Assembly: GCA_021463865.1 (NCBI GenBank)
Contig: JAJTXY010000006.1
Span: 124,001-188,000 of the forward strand
Length of the DNA: 64,000 bases
Source of the DNA: Anaerolineae bacterium
GTDB taxonomy: Bacteria; Chloroflexota; Anaerolineae; Aggregatilineales; J027
Reading direction: 5' to 3'
Below the pieces are notes generated by a model. That model ran no database searches and was not told where the DNA came from. It worked only from the letters and a program-made list of their open reading frames with translations. Every line of letters starts with the position of its first letter. The stretch's first letter is position 1. Below are positions 40,966 through 50,945 of this stretch, one piece after another. The position numbers and the translations under genes are program-made.

Positions 40966-42150
40966 ATGAGCGCCATTTCAATCGGCAGCGACCTTGTACA
41001 TTATGAAGTGCTCGGCAGGGGTAAACCAGTGGTGTTGCTCCATAGCTGGTTGGGGTCATGGCGGTATTGGATTCCGACCATGCAGCAACTCAGCGTGAAA
41101 TATCGCACCTATGCCCTTGACTTATGGGGATTTGGAGATTCTGGTAAAAACTATCCCCAATATGGCCTTGAGGGACAAACCGAGCTTTTGCGCGATTTTG
41201 TAAATAAGATGGGGATTCCCAAAGCGGTGTTTATTGGACATGGGTTAGGGGCTGCTGTCATTACCCATTTTGCTAATGACCCGGAGTGCCGTTCGATTGT
41301 CCATCGGTTGATGGCGATTGCACCACCGTTATTTGATATGGCCCCCCGCCCCTTGACGGCTAATACGGCCCAACAAAAGTCCCCGCTACCTGCCATCGCG
41401 CCTGTCGCTTCCAATGAGGCGGTTGTCGCTGGAATGAGCAGCAGTGGTGCGGCAGATGCCCCTACCTTGATTCGGCCCACCAGCGATATTGACCGGGAAA
41501 AATTGCGCCAAGCTGCCCTCGCCGCAGGGTTAGATGGATTGGCCTCACGCATTAAAACCAATACAACCGCCAATCCTACACCCACGACGACACCAGCCAA
41601 TCCTGCTCCATCAGAAGCACCAAGTACCCCAGCTCCCGTTGCGCCAACTCCCCCCGCCGCCGCTGTTGAGGAGACCCGTCTGAGCGGTCAGCCGACACCC
41701 GCCAAAGGGACACAGGCCTTGCTTAATAATCCAATCGCGGGGCTGATGGGAGATATGAACCCACTAAATATGCTAAAAGCGCATGTGGATAACTCGTCCA
41801 GCGATTTTGAAAAATTAAAAGCAGAAGTGGCGAAGGTTAAATCGGATGTGATTGCCGCCAGCACCGATTCATTTAAACATATCAACACCTTCCGCGAATT
41901 GTTGCAGGTGGCCGCTCCAACGGTTGTGTTATTGGGTGAGGCCGACACTTTTATGAAGCTACCCGAAGAAACGGTCTTATCTCAGCTTTCGGCCCGTCAG
42001 CAGTTCAACTTGACAGTCATGGAGGGGATTCGGCACTTCCCAATGTTAGAAGATCCCGCCAAATTTACCCGTTTCCTGCGCGATTTTTTGGAAACACCGG
42101 ATGTAACCGATTTGGCGATGAAAGAGGAATGGCGACGACGCACGCGGTAA
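40966..42150 (+). CDS. Alpha/beta hydrolase fold protein with Pro/Ala/Thr-rich insertion
   Basis: VVLLHSWLGSWRYWIPTM..FGDSGK..FIGHGLGAAVITHF; insertion ~41580-41700; C-terminal VVLLGEADTFMKLP and EGIRHFPMLEDP. Confidence 0.9.
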   Translation: MSAISIGSDLVHYEVLGRGKPVVLLHSWLGSWRYWIPTMQQLSVKYRTYALDLWGFGDSGKNYPQYGLEGQTELLRDFVNKMGIPKAVFIGHGLGAAVITHFANDPECRSIVHRLMAIAPPLFDMAPRPLTANTAQQKSPLPAIAPVASNEAVVAGMSSSGAADAPTLIRPTSDIDREKLRQAALAAGLDGLASRIKTNTTANPTPTTTPANPAPSEAPSTPAPVAPTPPAAAVEETRLSGQPTPAKGTQALLNNPIAGLMGDMNPLNMLKAHVDNSSSDFEKLKAEVAKVKSDVIAASTDSFKHINTFRELLQVAAPTVVLLGEADTFMKLPEETVLSQLSARQQFNLTVMEGIRHFPMLEDPAKFTRFLRDFLETPDVTDLAMKEEWRRRTR

Positions 42151-42173
42151 GGGTCTGGGCAATAAGAATACGG

Positions 42174-42202
42174 TTGACAGGCCGCTTGTGTTCCGCTACG
42201 AT
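42174..42202 (+). promoter_or_regulatory. Sigma70-like promoter of SRP RNA
   Basis: TTGACA-N17-TACGAT ending 7 nt before the predicted RNA start. Confidence 0.75.
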
Positions 42203-42208
42203 GTTCAA

Positions 42209-42364
42209 GCATTACTGAAAGCGGTTGTTTTCAGTAAGCTCGGACTTGGCCCTGCGCGGCAGAGCCTTCGAATCTGGTCAGGCCTGAGAGGGAGCAGCCA
42301 TAAGGAGTCCCCTCTGGGTGTCGTAGGATCACCGGGTCTGAGCTTACTGCGGATAACCGCTTTT
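42209..42364 (+). ncRNA. ffs: Signal recognition particle RNA (small bacterial type)
   Basis: Conserved core tggtcaggcctgagagggagcagccataa..gggtgtcgtaggatcacc; flanking stem cagtaagctc/gagcttactg; gcgg-ataa-ccgc-tttt at the 3' end. Confidence 0.88.
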
Positions 42365-42380
42365 CATAACGGTCAACATT

Positions 42381-43478
42381 ATGTCCCGGCAAATCAAACT
42401 TAGCCCCACGCTTCTCCCCGATTCTCCATCTCTGTTGGCACGCCGCTGGGTTAGAATATCGCTGTTAGGGATGCTTCTCATCGTTATAGCGCTTGCGGCA
42501 CTTATCACTGAGACCATTTTTGCTCGAACCACCATCACCATTGATGTCAACGGCAGTGTTCGTGAAGTACGAACAGATGCCCGTACCGTGCAAGAAGTTC
42601 TCCAAGATGCCAATATATTGGTTGATGAGGCTGATAGAGTTACTCCCCCCCTGCAAACACGAGTGAACGGTAATATGACCATTACGATCACCAAAGCCCA
42701 TCAATTGGTGTTAGAGATGGGGGGGGATGTACGGCGCGTCTATACCCATTCGAGTGATCCCCTCGTGATTCTCACCGAACAAGGTATTCAATTGGGGCCG
42801 AATGATGTGTTATATGTTGACCATCGGCCCTATCAATCGGATCAATCCCTTTCAAAAACCCCACCACGCTATTTGCAGGTCATCCGCGCCAAAAATTACA
42901 CCCTGATTGATGGCGAACATGAACAACCTCTCTATGGGCAGTCTATATCGCATACGGTGGGCGAAGTTTTGGAAGAAAATAGCGTGACGCTCTATCTTGC
43001 CGACCAAATTTCGCCCGCACCAAATACCTCTCTAACCGATGGCCTTGCTATTGTCATTACGCGCTCGACGCCGGTTCAAATTTCAGTGGATGGGCAGCGA
43101 TTACGGACACGGGCTATTGGCGCTACTGTGCATGATGTCCTTAATATGCTAGGATTTCCGTTGTTGGGTTTTGATTACACCATTCCAGCCGAAGATACCC
43201 CGTTTTCACCCGATATGGAGATTCAGGTCATCCGCGTGATTGAAGATTTTGAGGTTGAACAGTCACCCATTCCATTTGAAGTGGTCATGGTCAGTGCCGA
43301 GGATTTAGGGCCGGATGAACAGCGTATTATCCAAGAAGGTGTGCCGGGGGTGCAGGAAACACGGGTGCGTGTGCGGCGTGAAAATGACCAGATTGTCAGC
43401 CGCGTAGTTCAAGAAACGTGGACAGTGATTGATCCCATCCCACAAATTGTGGCGTATGGTGGTACTCCTCCCCAGTAG
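42381..43478 (+). CDS. DUF348/G5 domain protein (YabE-like)
   Basis: Single TM then repeated ITIDVNGSVREVRTDARTVQEVLQDANI modules; C-terminal G5-like PIPFEVVMVSAEDLGPDEQRIIQEGVPGVQETRVRVRREND. Confidence 0.88.
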   Translation: MSRQIKLSPTLLPDSPSLLARRWVRISLLGMLLIVIALAALITETIFARTTITIDVNGSVREVRTDARTVQEVLQDANILVDEADRVTPPLQTRVNGNMTITITKAHQLVLEMGGDVRRVYTHSSDPLVILTEQGIQLGPNDVLYVDHRPYQSDQSLSKTPPRYLQVIRAKNYTLIDGEHEQPLYGQSISHTVGEVLEENSVTLYLADQISPAPNTSLTDGLAIVITRSTPVQISVDGQRLRTRAIGATVHDVLNMLGFPLLGFDYTIPAEDTPFSPDMEIQVIRVIEDFEVEQSPIPFEVVMVSAEDLGPDEQRIIQEGVPGVQETRVRVRRENDQIVSRVVQETWTVIDPIPQIVAYGGTPPQ

Positions 43479-43516
43479 TGATATAAGGATGGCTTGCCAT
43501 TAGTAATCCTAAAAAC

Positions 43517-44329
43517 TTGCTTGAGTCGTTGAATATTCTCCCCAAAAAAAGTTTGGGCCAAAATTTTTTGCATGACCCCAACGCATTAGAAAAAATCGTG
43601 CAATCTGCGGAACTCCCCCCCGATGCGCTTGTATTAGAAATTGGCCCGGGGACAGGCGCATTGACCGCTCGGTTGGCTCAAGCAGCACGCCGAGTGGTGG
43701 CTTTTGAAACCGATGTACGGCTACGTCCGGTTTTGGAGGCGATGCAGCAGCAGTATCCTAATCTGAAGGTCGTTTGGGGCGATTTTTTGGAAGTGGATTT
43801 AGAGGGGGTTGTGGGGGGCGATCCGTATTATGTGGTTGCCAATTTACCCTACTACATCACGAGTGCCATTTTGCGGAAACTGTTGGAACATCCCAATCCT
43901 CCCAAACGTATAGTTGTTACAGTTCAGCGTGAGGTGGCGGATCGCATTACGGCGAAATCGGGTGAAATGAGCCTATTAAGTGTCAGTGTGCTGTTTTATG
44001 GCAAACCCGAACTGGTGATGCGTCTCAATCCAGCGGTCTTTTGGCCCCGCCCCGATGTTGAATCGGCGGTTGTGCGGATTGATACCTTTAGTCAACCACC
44101 CGTAGATGTCCCCGATGATGAGACCTTTTTTAAGGTGGTGCGGGCTGGTTTTGGGCAAAAACGCAAGCAGTTGAAAAATTCGCTGGCAAATGGCTTGGCA
44201 CTGACCAATGAGCAGGCTGATCAAGTGTTAGCAGGAGCGGAGATAGATGGTCGGCGGCGGGCTGAAACGCTGAATTTGGAGGAATGGGCAATTCTCACGC
44301 GCATTTATGCCGCATTGCCTAAAAACTAG
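43517..44329 (+). CDS. rsmA: 16S rRNA (adenine1518-N6/adenine1519-N6)-dimethyltransferase
   Basis: KKSLGQNFLHDPNALEKIV, LEIGPGTGALTARLA, VVANLPYYITSAIL; TTG start. Confidence 0.96.
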   Translation: MLESLNILPKKSLGQNFLHDPNALEKIVQSAELPPDALVLEIGPGTGALTARLAQAARRVVAFETDVRLRPVLEAMQQQYPNLKVVWGDFLEVDLEGVVGGDPYYVVANLPYYITSAILRKLLEHPNPPKRIVVTVQREVADRITAKSGEMSLLSVSVLFYGKPELVMRLNPAVFWPRPDVESAVVRIDTFSQPPVDVPDDETFFKVVRAGFGQKRKQLKNSLANGLALTNEQADQVLAGAEIDGRRRAETLNLEEWAILTRIYAALPKN

Positions 44330-45159
44330 CGTCTGATATAGCCCTGTGCCATGACCTCGACCTGATCTGGCTGACCCGTCAGTGGAGTGGCTCGTATCGA
44401 AAATGAGACCTTCCCCGTGTCTGGGTCAGTTAGGGTAATTTCCTGTGAACGGAAGCCACTTAGCTGACCTGACGCGGTGGTGAAGGCGGCGAGAGCGCGG
44501 ATGCTTTCCAACGGTTGCCCCATATCATTCACAATCTCCCCTTCAATCAAGTATTCACTGCCATTCCACGTCGTTTCAACGTTGATGACATTCAGCGGCA
44601 CAATTGAAGGAGGAGAATCAATGACCAATGCCTCAATGCCACGTACATCGGCATAGGTTGCCCATGATTCATTGGGGATTTCCGAAAAGATCACTCGATA
44701 CGGTAGGCTGGTATGGCCTGATAAAAGCGATAAAGCTGTTGTGGTGTCGGTGATTTGGATGGGTTGGCCTTGAGGAGTAAGCAGATAGACGGTAATCAGG
44801 GGATTGAGCAGAGGGTCATCGCCTGTGTTGCGAATCCAACCGATGCAAACCAAACTTTGCACCGCCGATTCATAACAGGTCGGGGCATCAACGCCAATAA
44901 ATGATGATAATTGCTGGGAAGCTCGGCGGGTTGCTACGTTCCCAAAAGGGGTCAAGGTATAGATAGGCCGAATAGGAAGTGTCGGCGGGGCAGTAGCTTG
45001 GGGAGTAAAGCCTTGCAGAGAAGGCGTGCGTGTTTGAGGTTTGGGAGTCGGAGTAGTAGACGAAAGCTGGGCACAAGCAGTTACGAGCACGCTTAACCAG
45101 CAGAACAGCCAACGCCAACCCCAGCGCCTCATGCTGAGACTTGCCTTTCCGAAATACAA
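44326..45159 (-). CDS. Hypothetical lipoprotein/secreted protein
   Basis: Signal/lipobox-like LLAVLVTAC-type segment (WLSVLVTAC), Thr/Pro-rich linker, beta-rich domain. Confidence 0.75.
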   Translation of the reverse strand: MYFGKASLSMRRWGWRWLFCWLSVLVTACAQLSSTTPTPKPQTRTPSLQGFTPQATAPPTLPIRPIYTLTPFGNVATRRASQQLSSFIGVDAPTCYESAVQSLVCIGWIRNTGDDPLLNPLITVYLLTPQGQPIQITDTTTALSLLSGHTSLPYRVIFSEIPNESWATYADVRGIEALVIDSPPSIVPLNVINVETTWNGSEYLIEGEIVNDMGQPLESIRALAAFTTASGQLSGFRSQEITLTDPDTGKVSFSIRATPLTGQPDQVEVMAQGYIRR

Positions 45160-45257
45160 TCAACAATATGAGTTCCACTTTTATTATAGCCCATTATGCT
45201 ATGGGCGAAAGCCTGAATCACCCCATATCTGGCCCTGAATTTAGCACTCGGCTGTGC

Positions 45258-45263
45258 TACAAT
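45258..45263 (+). promoter_or_regulatory. Extended -10 element of rnpB
   Basis: TGc-TACAAT about 9 nt before the predicted RNase P RNA 5' end. Confidence 0.5.
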
Positions 45264-45271
45264 GAATTCAA

Positions 45272-45630
<359 letters not shown>

Positions 45631-45690
45631 TAGCCCTTATTTTTAGGTCGGCAACCCCCTGTACCCGCCCTTTTATTTTTTGAGAGATTC

Positions 45691-46287
45691 ATGACCCGCC
45701 CCAAGTATCGTATTCTCCGTTTTTATAAACCCTATGGCGTCCTGACCAAATTTACCGATGCTGAGGGTCGCCCCACCCTTGCCGATTACGTGAACGTACC
45801 CAATGTCTATCCGGTAGGTCGGTTGGATATGGACAGTGAGGGTCTGCTCATTTTGACCGATTTTGGCCTGCTCAATCAGCGACTCACTGACCCGGCCTAT
45901 CGCCATCCGCGCACCTATTTGGTTCAGGTCGAACATATTCCCGATGAGGCCGCGTTAGAAAAATTGCGGGTGGGGGTGGTCATTGAAGGAAAAAAGACCC
46001 TGCCTGCCCTTGTCGAATTATTAGATCACCAACCCGATTTACCCCCGCGTGACCCACCTGTGCGTTTTCGCAAATCCGTGCCCACAGCCTTCCTAAAAAT
46101 GACGCTGTACGAGGGGCGCAATCGGCAGGTACGCAAGATGACGGCGGCGGTGGGAAATCCAACCCTGCGCCTCATGCGGATTAGCAGCGGCCCGATCAAA
46201 TTGGAGGGGTTACAGCCGGGAGAATGGCGCGATTTAACTGATGAAGAACGGACGGCGTTGTTAAAAAGTATCAAGTTAAAGGGGTGA
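45691..46287 (+). CDS. RsuA/RluE-family pseudouridine synthase
   Basis: LRFYKPYGVLTKFTD..YPVGRLDMDSEGLLILTDFG..YEGRNRQVRKMTAAVGNPTLRLMRI. Confidence 0.94.
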   Translation: MTRPKYRILRFYKPYGVLTKFTDAEGRPTLADYVNVPNVYPVGRLDMDSEGLLILTDFGLLNQRLTDPAYRHPRTYLVQVEHIPDEAALEKLRVGVVIEGKKTLPALVELLDHQPDLPPRDPPVRFRKSVPTAFLKMTLYEGRNRQVRKMTAAVGNPTLRLMRISSGPIKLEGLQPGEWRDLTDEERTALLKSIKLKG

Positions 46288-46307
46288 CTCTCAAAAAAAT
46301 CACCCCT
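46280..46307. terminator. Bidirectional intrinsic terminator between convergent genes
   Basis: aggggtga/tcacccct inverted repeat overlapping the TGA stop of the upstream gene. Confidence 0.7.
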
Positions 46308-46320
46308 CATTGCTACTTGC

Positions 46321-48180
46321 TTATTCCGCTGCCCATGTCCACTCTTGCAGGGTGCGGAAACGATCTGCGGGGGTAGTGATGAACCCGACCTGTAGATTTT
46401 CGAGGCGGTCATCCGCCACATAGCTGTAGACGGGATAGTATAGAGTCAGGGCTGGGGCACGTTCCACAAATAACCGCTGAAATTCCTTATATAGATATGC
46501 TCGATTTATACCGACTGTTTCGCGGCGGGCCTGCTGCAACAATTCACTCAACCGCAAATCGCGCATCGCTCCATAATTTTGCCCATCTTCGGCCTGTCCC
46601 ACATGCCAAAACGTATAGGGGTCGGGGTCGGCATAGGGCGCAAAACTAAATTCGACAATCGCCGTATCAAAGTCTCCATCCTCCAGCCGTTGGCGCAATG
46701 TAGCTCGATCTACCGCCTCAACTGTCACAGTGAAGTTGAGAGCCGCCCATTGTGTCGCTAAATCTTGGGCCAAAGCTATCAGGGTGGGGTCGTCGAACAC
46801 CAAGATGGTGAAACTACGCCGCACGGGTTCAGGTGTCGCTGAGGGTTCAGGAGTGGCGCTCGGCGTGGCATCAGGCGGGGCAGTTTCTGGTGTGGGTTCC
46901 GCTCCTGTTTCGGTGGGCGTTGGTTCAGGCGTGCTGGGTGATTCAAAGGATACCGTGTTCAGCAGGGCATTAGCGGCATTAACATCCGGGGAAGGATAAA
47001 CAGCATTGGGGTCATAGGCCCACGAACCGGGTATCAACGGGCTATTGGCAGGAATGGCCTTAATACCTAGTGTGCGCTGTACAGCCCCAACACGATCAAT
47101 ACCATAAGCAAAGGCTTGGCGCAGACGTTGGTCACGAACATAGCGGATACCGTCCCGATTCCAGTTGTAGATCAACACGCCTACCGCTGGCAGCGTTGTA
47201 TTATAGACCGCCAGATGAGGCAGACCGCGCAAACTGGCTAATTTATCGGTATCTATTTGCCCGATACTATTGACTTCGCCCTGCACATAGGCCGCAATTG
47301 CCTGATCTATGGTGTCGTAGGTATAAAACACAATCCGGTCAATTGAGTAGCCTGTTTGACCTTCAGGCCGCTGGCGATAGGTCGGAGCGACTCGCAAGCT
47401 GATCCCGGCAATCTGCCCATTGATGGAATAGAACGTTTCCAACTGATATGGGCCTGTACCAATCGGGTTTATTTGATTGATGGGGTGTTTGTCCAAATCT
47501 TTGATGGGATAGCCTTGTAGGGCATGGAATGGCAGAATCCCCATACGAAGTTGTTCGGGGAAAGCCGCCAGTGGCTGTACGAGGCGGAATCGCATAGTGT
47601 AATCGTCAATCACCGCAACCTCAACCGTTTTCCAAAATTCGGCAAGGCTGGCGTTGCCCTGAAAGTCGGGGTCACGGATAGCATCAATTGTATAGCGTAC
47701 ATCGGCACTGGTAAACGGAATGCCGTCTTGCCAAAGCACATCGCGCCGAATCGCCACGATATATTCTAGGCCATCTTTGGAGACTTCCCACCGTTCGGCT
47801 AAATCTGGCACAACTTCCCCATATTGATTGATGGTCGTCAACCCTTCAAAAATCAGCGAGGTGATGTCACGGTCAACGGGGTTAAATTCAGCATACAGCG
47901 GATTAATCTTGCTGATTCTGCCAACCAATGCCTCTGTTAATTGGCCGGGGACAGGCTTGGGCAAGGTTTCCCCCGGCTCAATTTCCACTGTTGGGATAGC
48001 CGTCGGTTCGACAATTTCTAGGGTTGGGCTGGGGGTAATTTGGGGCAAACTACTGATGGGTGTTTCATCAGAAGAGTTGTTGTTCGTGTCATCGCTGGCA
48101 AGTTGGGTATAGAGAGCCGCCGTCAAGAGCATAATGGCAAAGAGCAGGGCCAGCAAGGGCCAGCGTAAGGCTTTCCACAT
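46321..48180 (-). CDS. ABC transporter substrate-binding protein, family 5 (peptide/oligopeptide type)
   Basis: ALVGRISKINPLYAEFNPVDRDITSLIFEGL..WEVSKDGLEYIVAIRRDVLWQDGIPFTSADVRYTIDAI; TM/lipid-like N terminus. Confidence 0.94.
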   Translation of the reverse strand: MWKALRWPLLALLFAIMLLTAALYTQLASDDTNNNSSDETPISSLPQITPSPTLEIVEPTAIPTVEIEPGETLPKPVPGQLTEALVGRISKINPLYAEFNPVDRDITSLIFEGLTTINQYGEVVPDLAERWEVSKDGLEYIVAIRRDVLWQDGIPFTSADVRYTIDAIRDPDFQGNASLAEFWKTVEVAVIDDYTMRFRLVQPLAAFPEQLRMGILPFHALQGYPIKDLDKHPINQINPIGTGPYQLETFYSINGQIAGISLRVAPTYRQRPEGQTGYSIDRIVFYTYDTIDQAIAAYVQGEVNSIGQIDTDKLASLRGLPHLAVYNTTLPAVGVLIYNWNRDGIRYVRDQRLRQAFAYGIDRVGAVQRTLGIKAIPANSPLIPGSWAYDPNAVYPSPDVNAANALLNTVSFESPSTPEPTPTETGAEPTPETAPPDATPSATPEPSATPEPVRRSFTILVFDDPTLIALAQDLATQWAALNFTVTVEAVDRATLRQRLEDGDFDTAIVEFSFAPYADPDPYTFWHVGQAEDGQNYGAMRDLRLSELLQQARRETVGINRAYLYKEFQRLFVERAPALTLYYPVYSYVADDRLENLQVGFITTPADRFRTLQEWTWAAE

Positions 48181-48206
48181 AGGTGTAATCCTTTTTTACA
48201 AACACA

Positions 48207-48240
48207 AAAGGGGCAGTCTTGCACAATGCAAAACGCCCCC
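48207..48240 (-). terminator. Intrinsic terminator downstream of secG
   Basis: Minus strand ggggc-gtt-ttgca-ttg-tgcaa-gac-t-gcccc followed by tttt. Confidence 0.65.
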
Positions 48241-48278
48241 GCTATTCAATACATAGGCTTAAGCTGCGTATCCGCAGT

Positions 48279-48512
48279 TTATTGCACCAGTAGTTGTAGG
48301 ATGGAATTCACAATAAACAAAATAGACAGGACGACGGTCAGGCGGAACAGCGTAAGTTCCAGACCGCGACGGGTCTTGGTAATTGCGCCGCCAGAGTTGC
48401 CACCGAAGAGACTACCGAGGCCGCCTGTGCCACGCGCCTGCAACAAAATCACCGCCACCAGTCCAACTGCGATGAGGACTTGAATAAATTGGAGTGCGTC
48501 TTCAATAACCAT
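48279..48512 (-). CDS. secG: Preprotein translocase subunit SecG
   Basis: LQFIQVLIAVGLVAVILLQARGTGGLGSLFGG and second TM. Confidence 0.96.
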   Translation of the reverse strand: MVIEDALQFIQVLIAVGLVAVILLQARGTGGLGSLFGGNSGGAITKTRRGLELTLFRLTVVLSILFIVNSILQLLVQ

Positions 48513-48578
48513 GCGTGTCTTTTACCCGCTTTATTTGCTATTTCCAAAACTGCGTGGTCTTCAAACCACAGGGCGCAC

Positions 48579-48607
48579 ATTATACATCCAGCGCGGGGAT
48601 GTGTCGA
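48579..48607 (-). promoter_or_regulatory. Sigma70-like promoter of secG
   Basis: Minus strand TCGACA-N17-TATAAT, ~60 nt upstream of the secG ATG. Confidence 0.75.
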
Positions 48608-48650
48608 GAGACAGTCCAGTGAAACAGAGGATGTCAGACAAGCGTGGCAC

Positions 48651-48691
48651 AAAAAAGGGCGAAGAGTCCTATGATTGACCTACCGCCCTTT
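48651..48691 (-). terminator. Intrinsic terminator downstream of the SCP/CAP gene
   Basis: aaagggcg/cgcccttt inverted repeat with T run on the minus strand. Confidence 0.65.
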
Positions 48692-48699
48692 AGGTGAAC

Positions 48700-50154
48700 C
48701 TAGTCAGATGGGCCACCGGGGACGTTATAGGGGATAAAGTCCAGTTTGCCACGCTGTATTAAGTCGAGATAACTTGCTACTGAAATGAGCGCCTTGCCCT
48801 GATAACTGGCAGATATATAGAAGGCATTGACCCAACATTTCAGATATGTCCCTTCGGGCATTTGCCACCCTATATGCAGCCACAACTCATTCAGTTCGAC
48901 CCCCTCCCCCAATCGCGCGGCGGCATAGTCAGGAATTTCGATTACTATGCCGTCTGAGAAACCAACCCGCTCATCACGTGCTCCCGGCAGACCTAAGACT
49001 GTTATGGTTGAGCCGCTAGGGATTAGGCCAAGTGAAAATGCGGCGCTGGACGGATATTCACGGCATTGCAGATTGCTGCTTCGATTCACATTTACTAAGC
49101 CTGATACTTCGGTTGTCGCGGGATTAAGCCCAGAGGCATTATTGACCGTCTCTATCTTGACTTCGGGAGTAGAGGCCGGTGGGATATTGGCCTGAACAGT
49201 AGGCTGGGGCGGCGCTGGTGTGGTTGCCGCTACCGCGACTGCTGGTTCGGTGGGTAGTAGTGTGGGGACTTCAGTTACGGCAGGAGTAGCCGCAACAACA
49301 GTAGGCGTATTGGTAATACACTCGGTTGTGATTTCTCCCGTTTCCAACATTGGGAGAGTATTGGGAATAACAACCGTATTGGCTACAGCTTCTAGATCAA
49401 CCTGCTCTACAATTTCATGGTTGTCCTCCCGCAGTACCAGCGAAAACTGATAACCTATAGAGGCTGGAATGAGTATATGGGGCTGCCATGTTTGGGGTTC
49501 AGTAATGGGCGTTCCATCCAAACTCCGCAATTGGACAGTTTCTACCGATTGTATCCACTGGCCCTTGCCACTGGTATGGTATTCGTTAGCTGTAAATAGG
49601 AGGCAGCGTTCGGGATCAAAAAGGGGCGGAAAAGCGTTTGGGCGGGAGCCAAATACCAAAATGATGAAATAGCCGTATTCATGGGGTACAACACCTACAC
49701 CAATCTCCCGATAGACCGGGTTTTCCATTGTGCTGCGGTGTAGATTGGATTTGCGCCAATAGTCCATGACAAATTGGACACCACCCAGACCCGCGTTTTC
49801 GCCCACCTCAATTTGTCTTGGATCGGGGCCAAAGGTGGGCCAGTTGTAACGTAATGCCCGTTGACGCGGATATTCACCACGAGCATCCTTGTGAAAATCG
49901 TAGTTCTCTGGGCGGAAATTGAGTGACCGGATGTAATATGCCTGATCTTCAGCCATTTTGTTAAGTGTTGCATTCAGAGCCAATGGGCTTAGGCCTAAAC
50001 TCATGCGATGGGTGTTCACCTCGGCCACAATTTCAAGGGCAGCCGAAGCCACATTATCGTTTGCCTGAGCTTGTTTGACCGGATGTAATGGCAAAAAAAC
50101 ACTTTGGCAGATACCGACGAGGATGAGAATGAGAATAAGGCGACGCGATAGCAT
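48700..50154 (-). CDS. CAP/SCP-domain secreted protein
   Basis: IVAEVNTHRMSLGLSPLALNATLNKMAEDQAYYI..GENAGLGGVQFVMDYWRKSNLHRSTMENPVYREIGVGVV. Confidence 0.9.
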   Translation of the reverse strand: MLSRRLILILILVGICQSVFLPLHPVKQAQANDNVASAALEIVAEVNTHRMSLGLSPLALNATLNKMAEDQAYYIRSLNFRPENYDFHKDARGEYPRQRALRYNWPTFGPDPRQIEVGENAGLGGVQFVMDYWRKSNLHRSTMENPVYREIGVGVVPHEYGYFIILVFGSRPNAFPPLFDPERCLLFTANEYHTSGKGQWIQSVETVQLRSLDGTPITEPQTWQPHILIPASIGYQFSLVLREDNHEIVEQVDLEAVANTVVIPNTLPMLETGEITTECITNTPTVVAATPAVTEVPTLLPTEPAVAVAATTPAPPQPTVQANIPPASTPEVKIETVNNASGLNPATTEVSGLVNVNRSSNLQCREYPSSAAFSLGLIPSGSTITVLGLPGARDERVGFSDGIVIEIPDYAAARLGEGVELNELWLHIGWQMPEGTYLKCWVNAFYISASYQGKALISVASYLDLIQRGKLDFIPYNVPGGPSD

Positions 50155-50282
50155 GACGGACGCTCCAATAAGTTGTCAGTATCTCGTCAGTATATGAAAA
50201 ATCTTTTGACTTGTCCGTGAAGAGTTTATGAAAAATGTGCGATTTTAGTATGAATGCAATATGGGTTTGGTTAGTAAATAGT

Positions 50283-50903
50283 TTACATTTCGCCCCGCCC
50301 CTGTAAAGCCCGCAGTAGGGTCACAGTATCCACATATTCTAAGTCGCCACCCGAAGGTAAACCCCGTGCTAGGCGGGTAATCTTGATACCCAATGGGGCT
50401 AGTTTTTGTTTGATATACATGGCAGTGGCCTCACCTTCCATATTCGGATTGGTGGCGATGATAACTTCCACGATGCCCTGCGTTTGGGCACGAACAACCA
50501 GTTCTTTAATCCGCAAATCATCCGGGCCGATGCCTTCTACTGGCGAAATCGCGCCATGCAAGACATGATAGAGACCATTAAAACTGCCAGTGCGCTCGAC
50601 GGCCACCACATCGAGAGGGTCTTCGACGACAACGACGGTCGCCCGATCTCGTTTTTCATTTTTGCAAACCACACATGGGTCGTCTTCGGTGATGTTATGA
50701 CAAGTCGAACAGTAGCGCGTTTTGCTTTTTAGGTCAGCTAGAGCCTCTGCCAGCGACAAGGTGATATTGTCCGGCGCACGCAGAAGATAATAGGTGAGGC
50801 GTGAGGCGGTCTTTGGCCCAATCCCCGGCAGGCGTGAAAAGGCTTCGATCAATTTGGTGACAGACGGTGGCAGGACTTGGCTCATGGTGAATTTACATTC
50901 CAA
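50283..50903 (-). CDS. recR: Recombination protein RecR
   Basis: LIEAFSRLPGIGPKTASRLTYYLL, CSTCHNITEDDPCVVC, GLPSGGDLEYVDTVTLLRAL. Confidence 0.97.
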   Translation of the reverse strand: MECKFTMSQVLPPSVTKLIEAFSRLPGIGPKTASRLTYYLLRAPDNITLSLAEALADLKSKTRYCSTCHNITEDDPCVVCKNEKRDRATVVVVEDPLDVVAVERTGSFNGLYHVLHGAISPVEGIGPDDLRIKELVVRAQTQGIVEVIIATNPNMEGEATAMYIKQKLAPLGIKITRLARGLPSGGDLEYVDTVTLLRALQGRGEM

Positions 50904-50945
50904 ACAGTAACGATTATATGTTCGATTTTACCCCGTAATGGAGGT

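Noticed and set aside
42188-42403. 71-aa ORF
   Set aside because: Lies across the SRP RNA and its conserved core.
48551-48580. tRNA-Sec-like anticodon arm gtggtcttcaaaccac
   Set aside because: No acceptor stem, D arm or T arm around it on either strand; better explained as a leader hairpin of secG.
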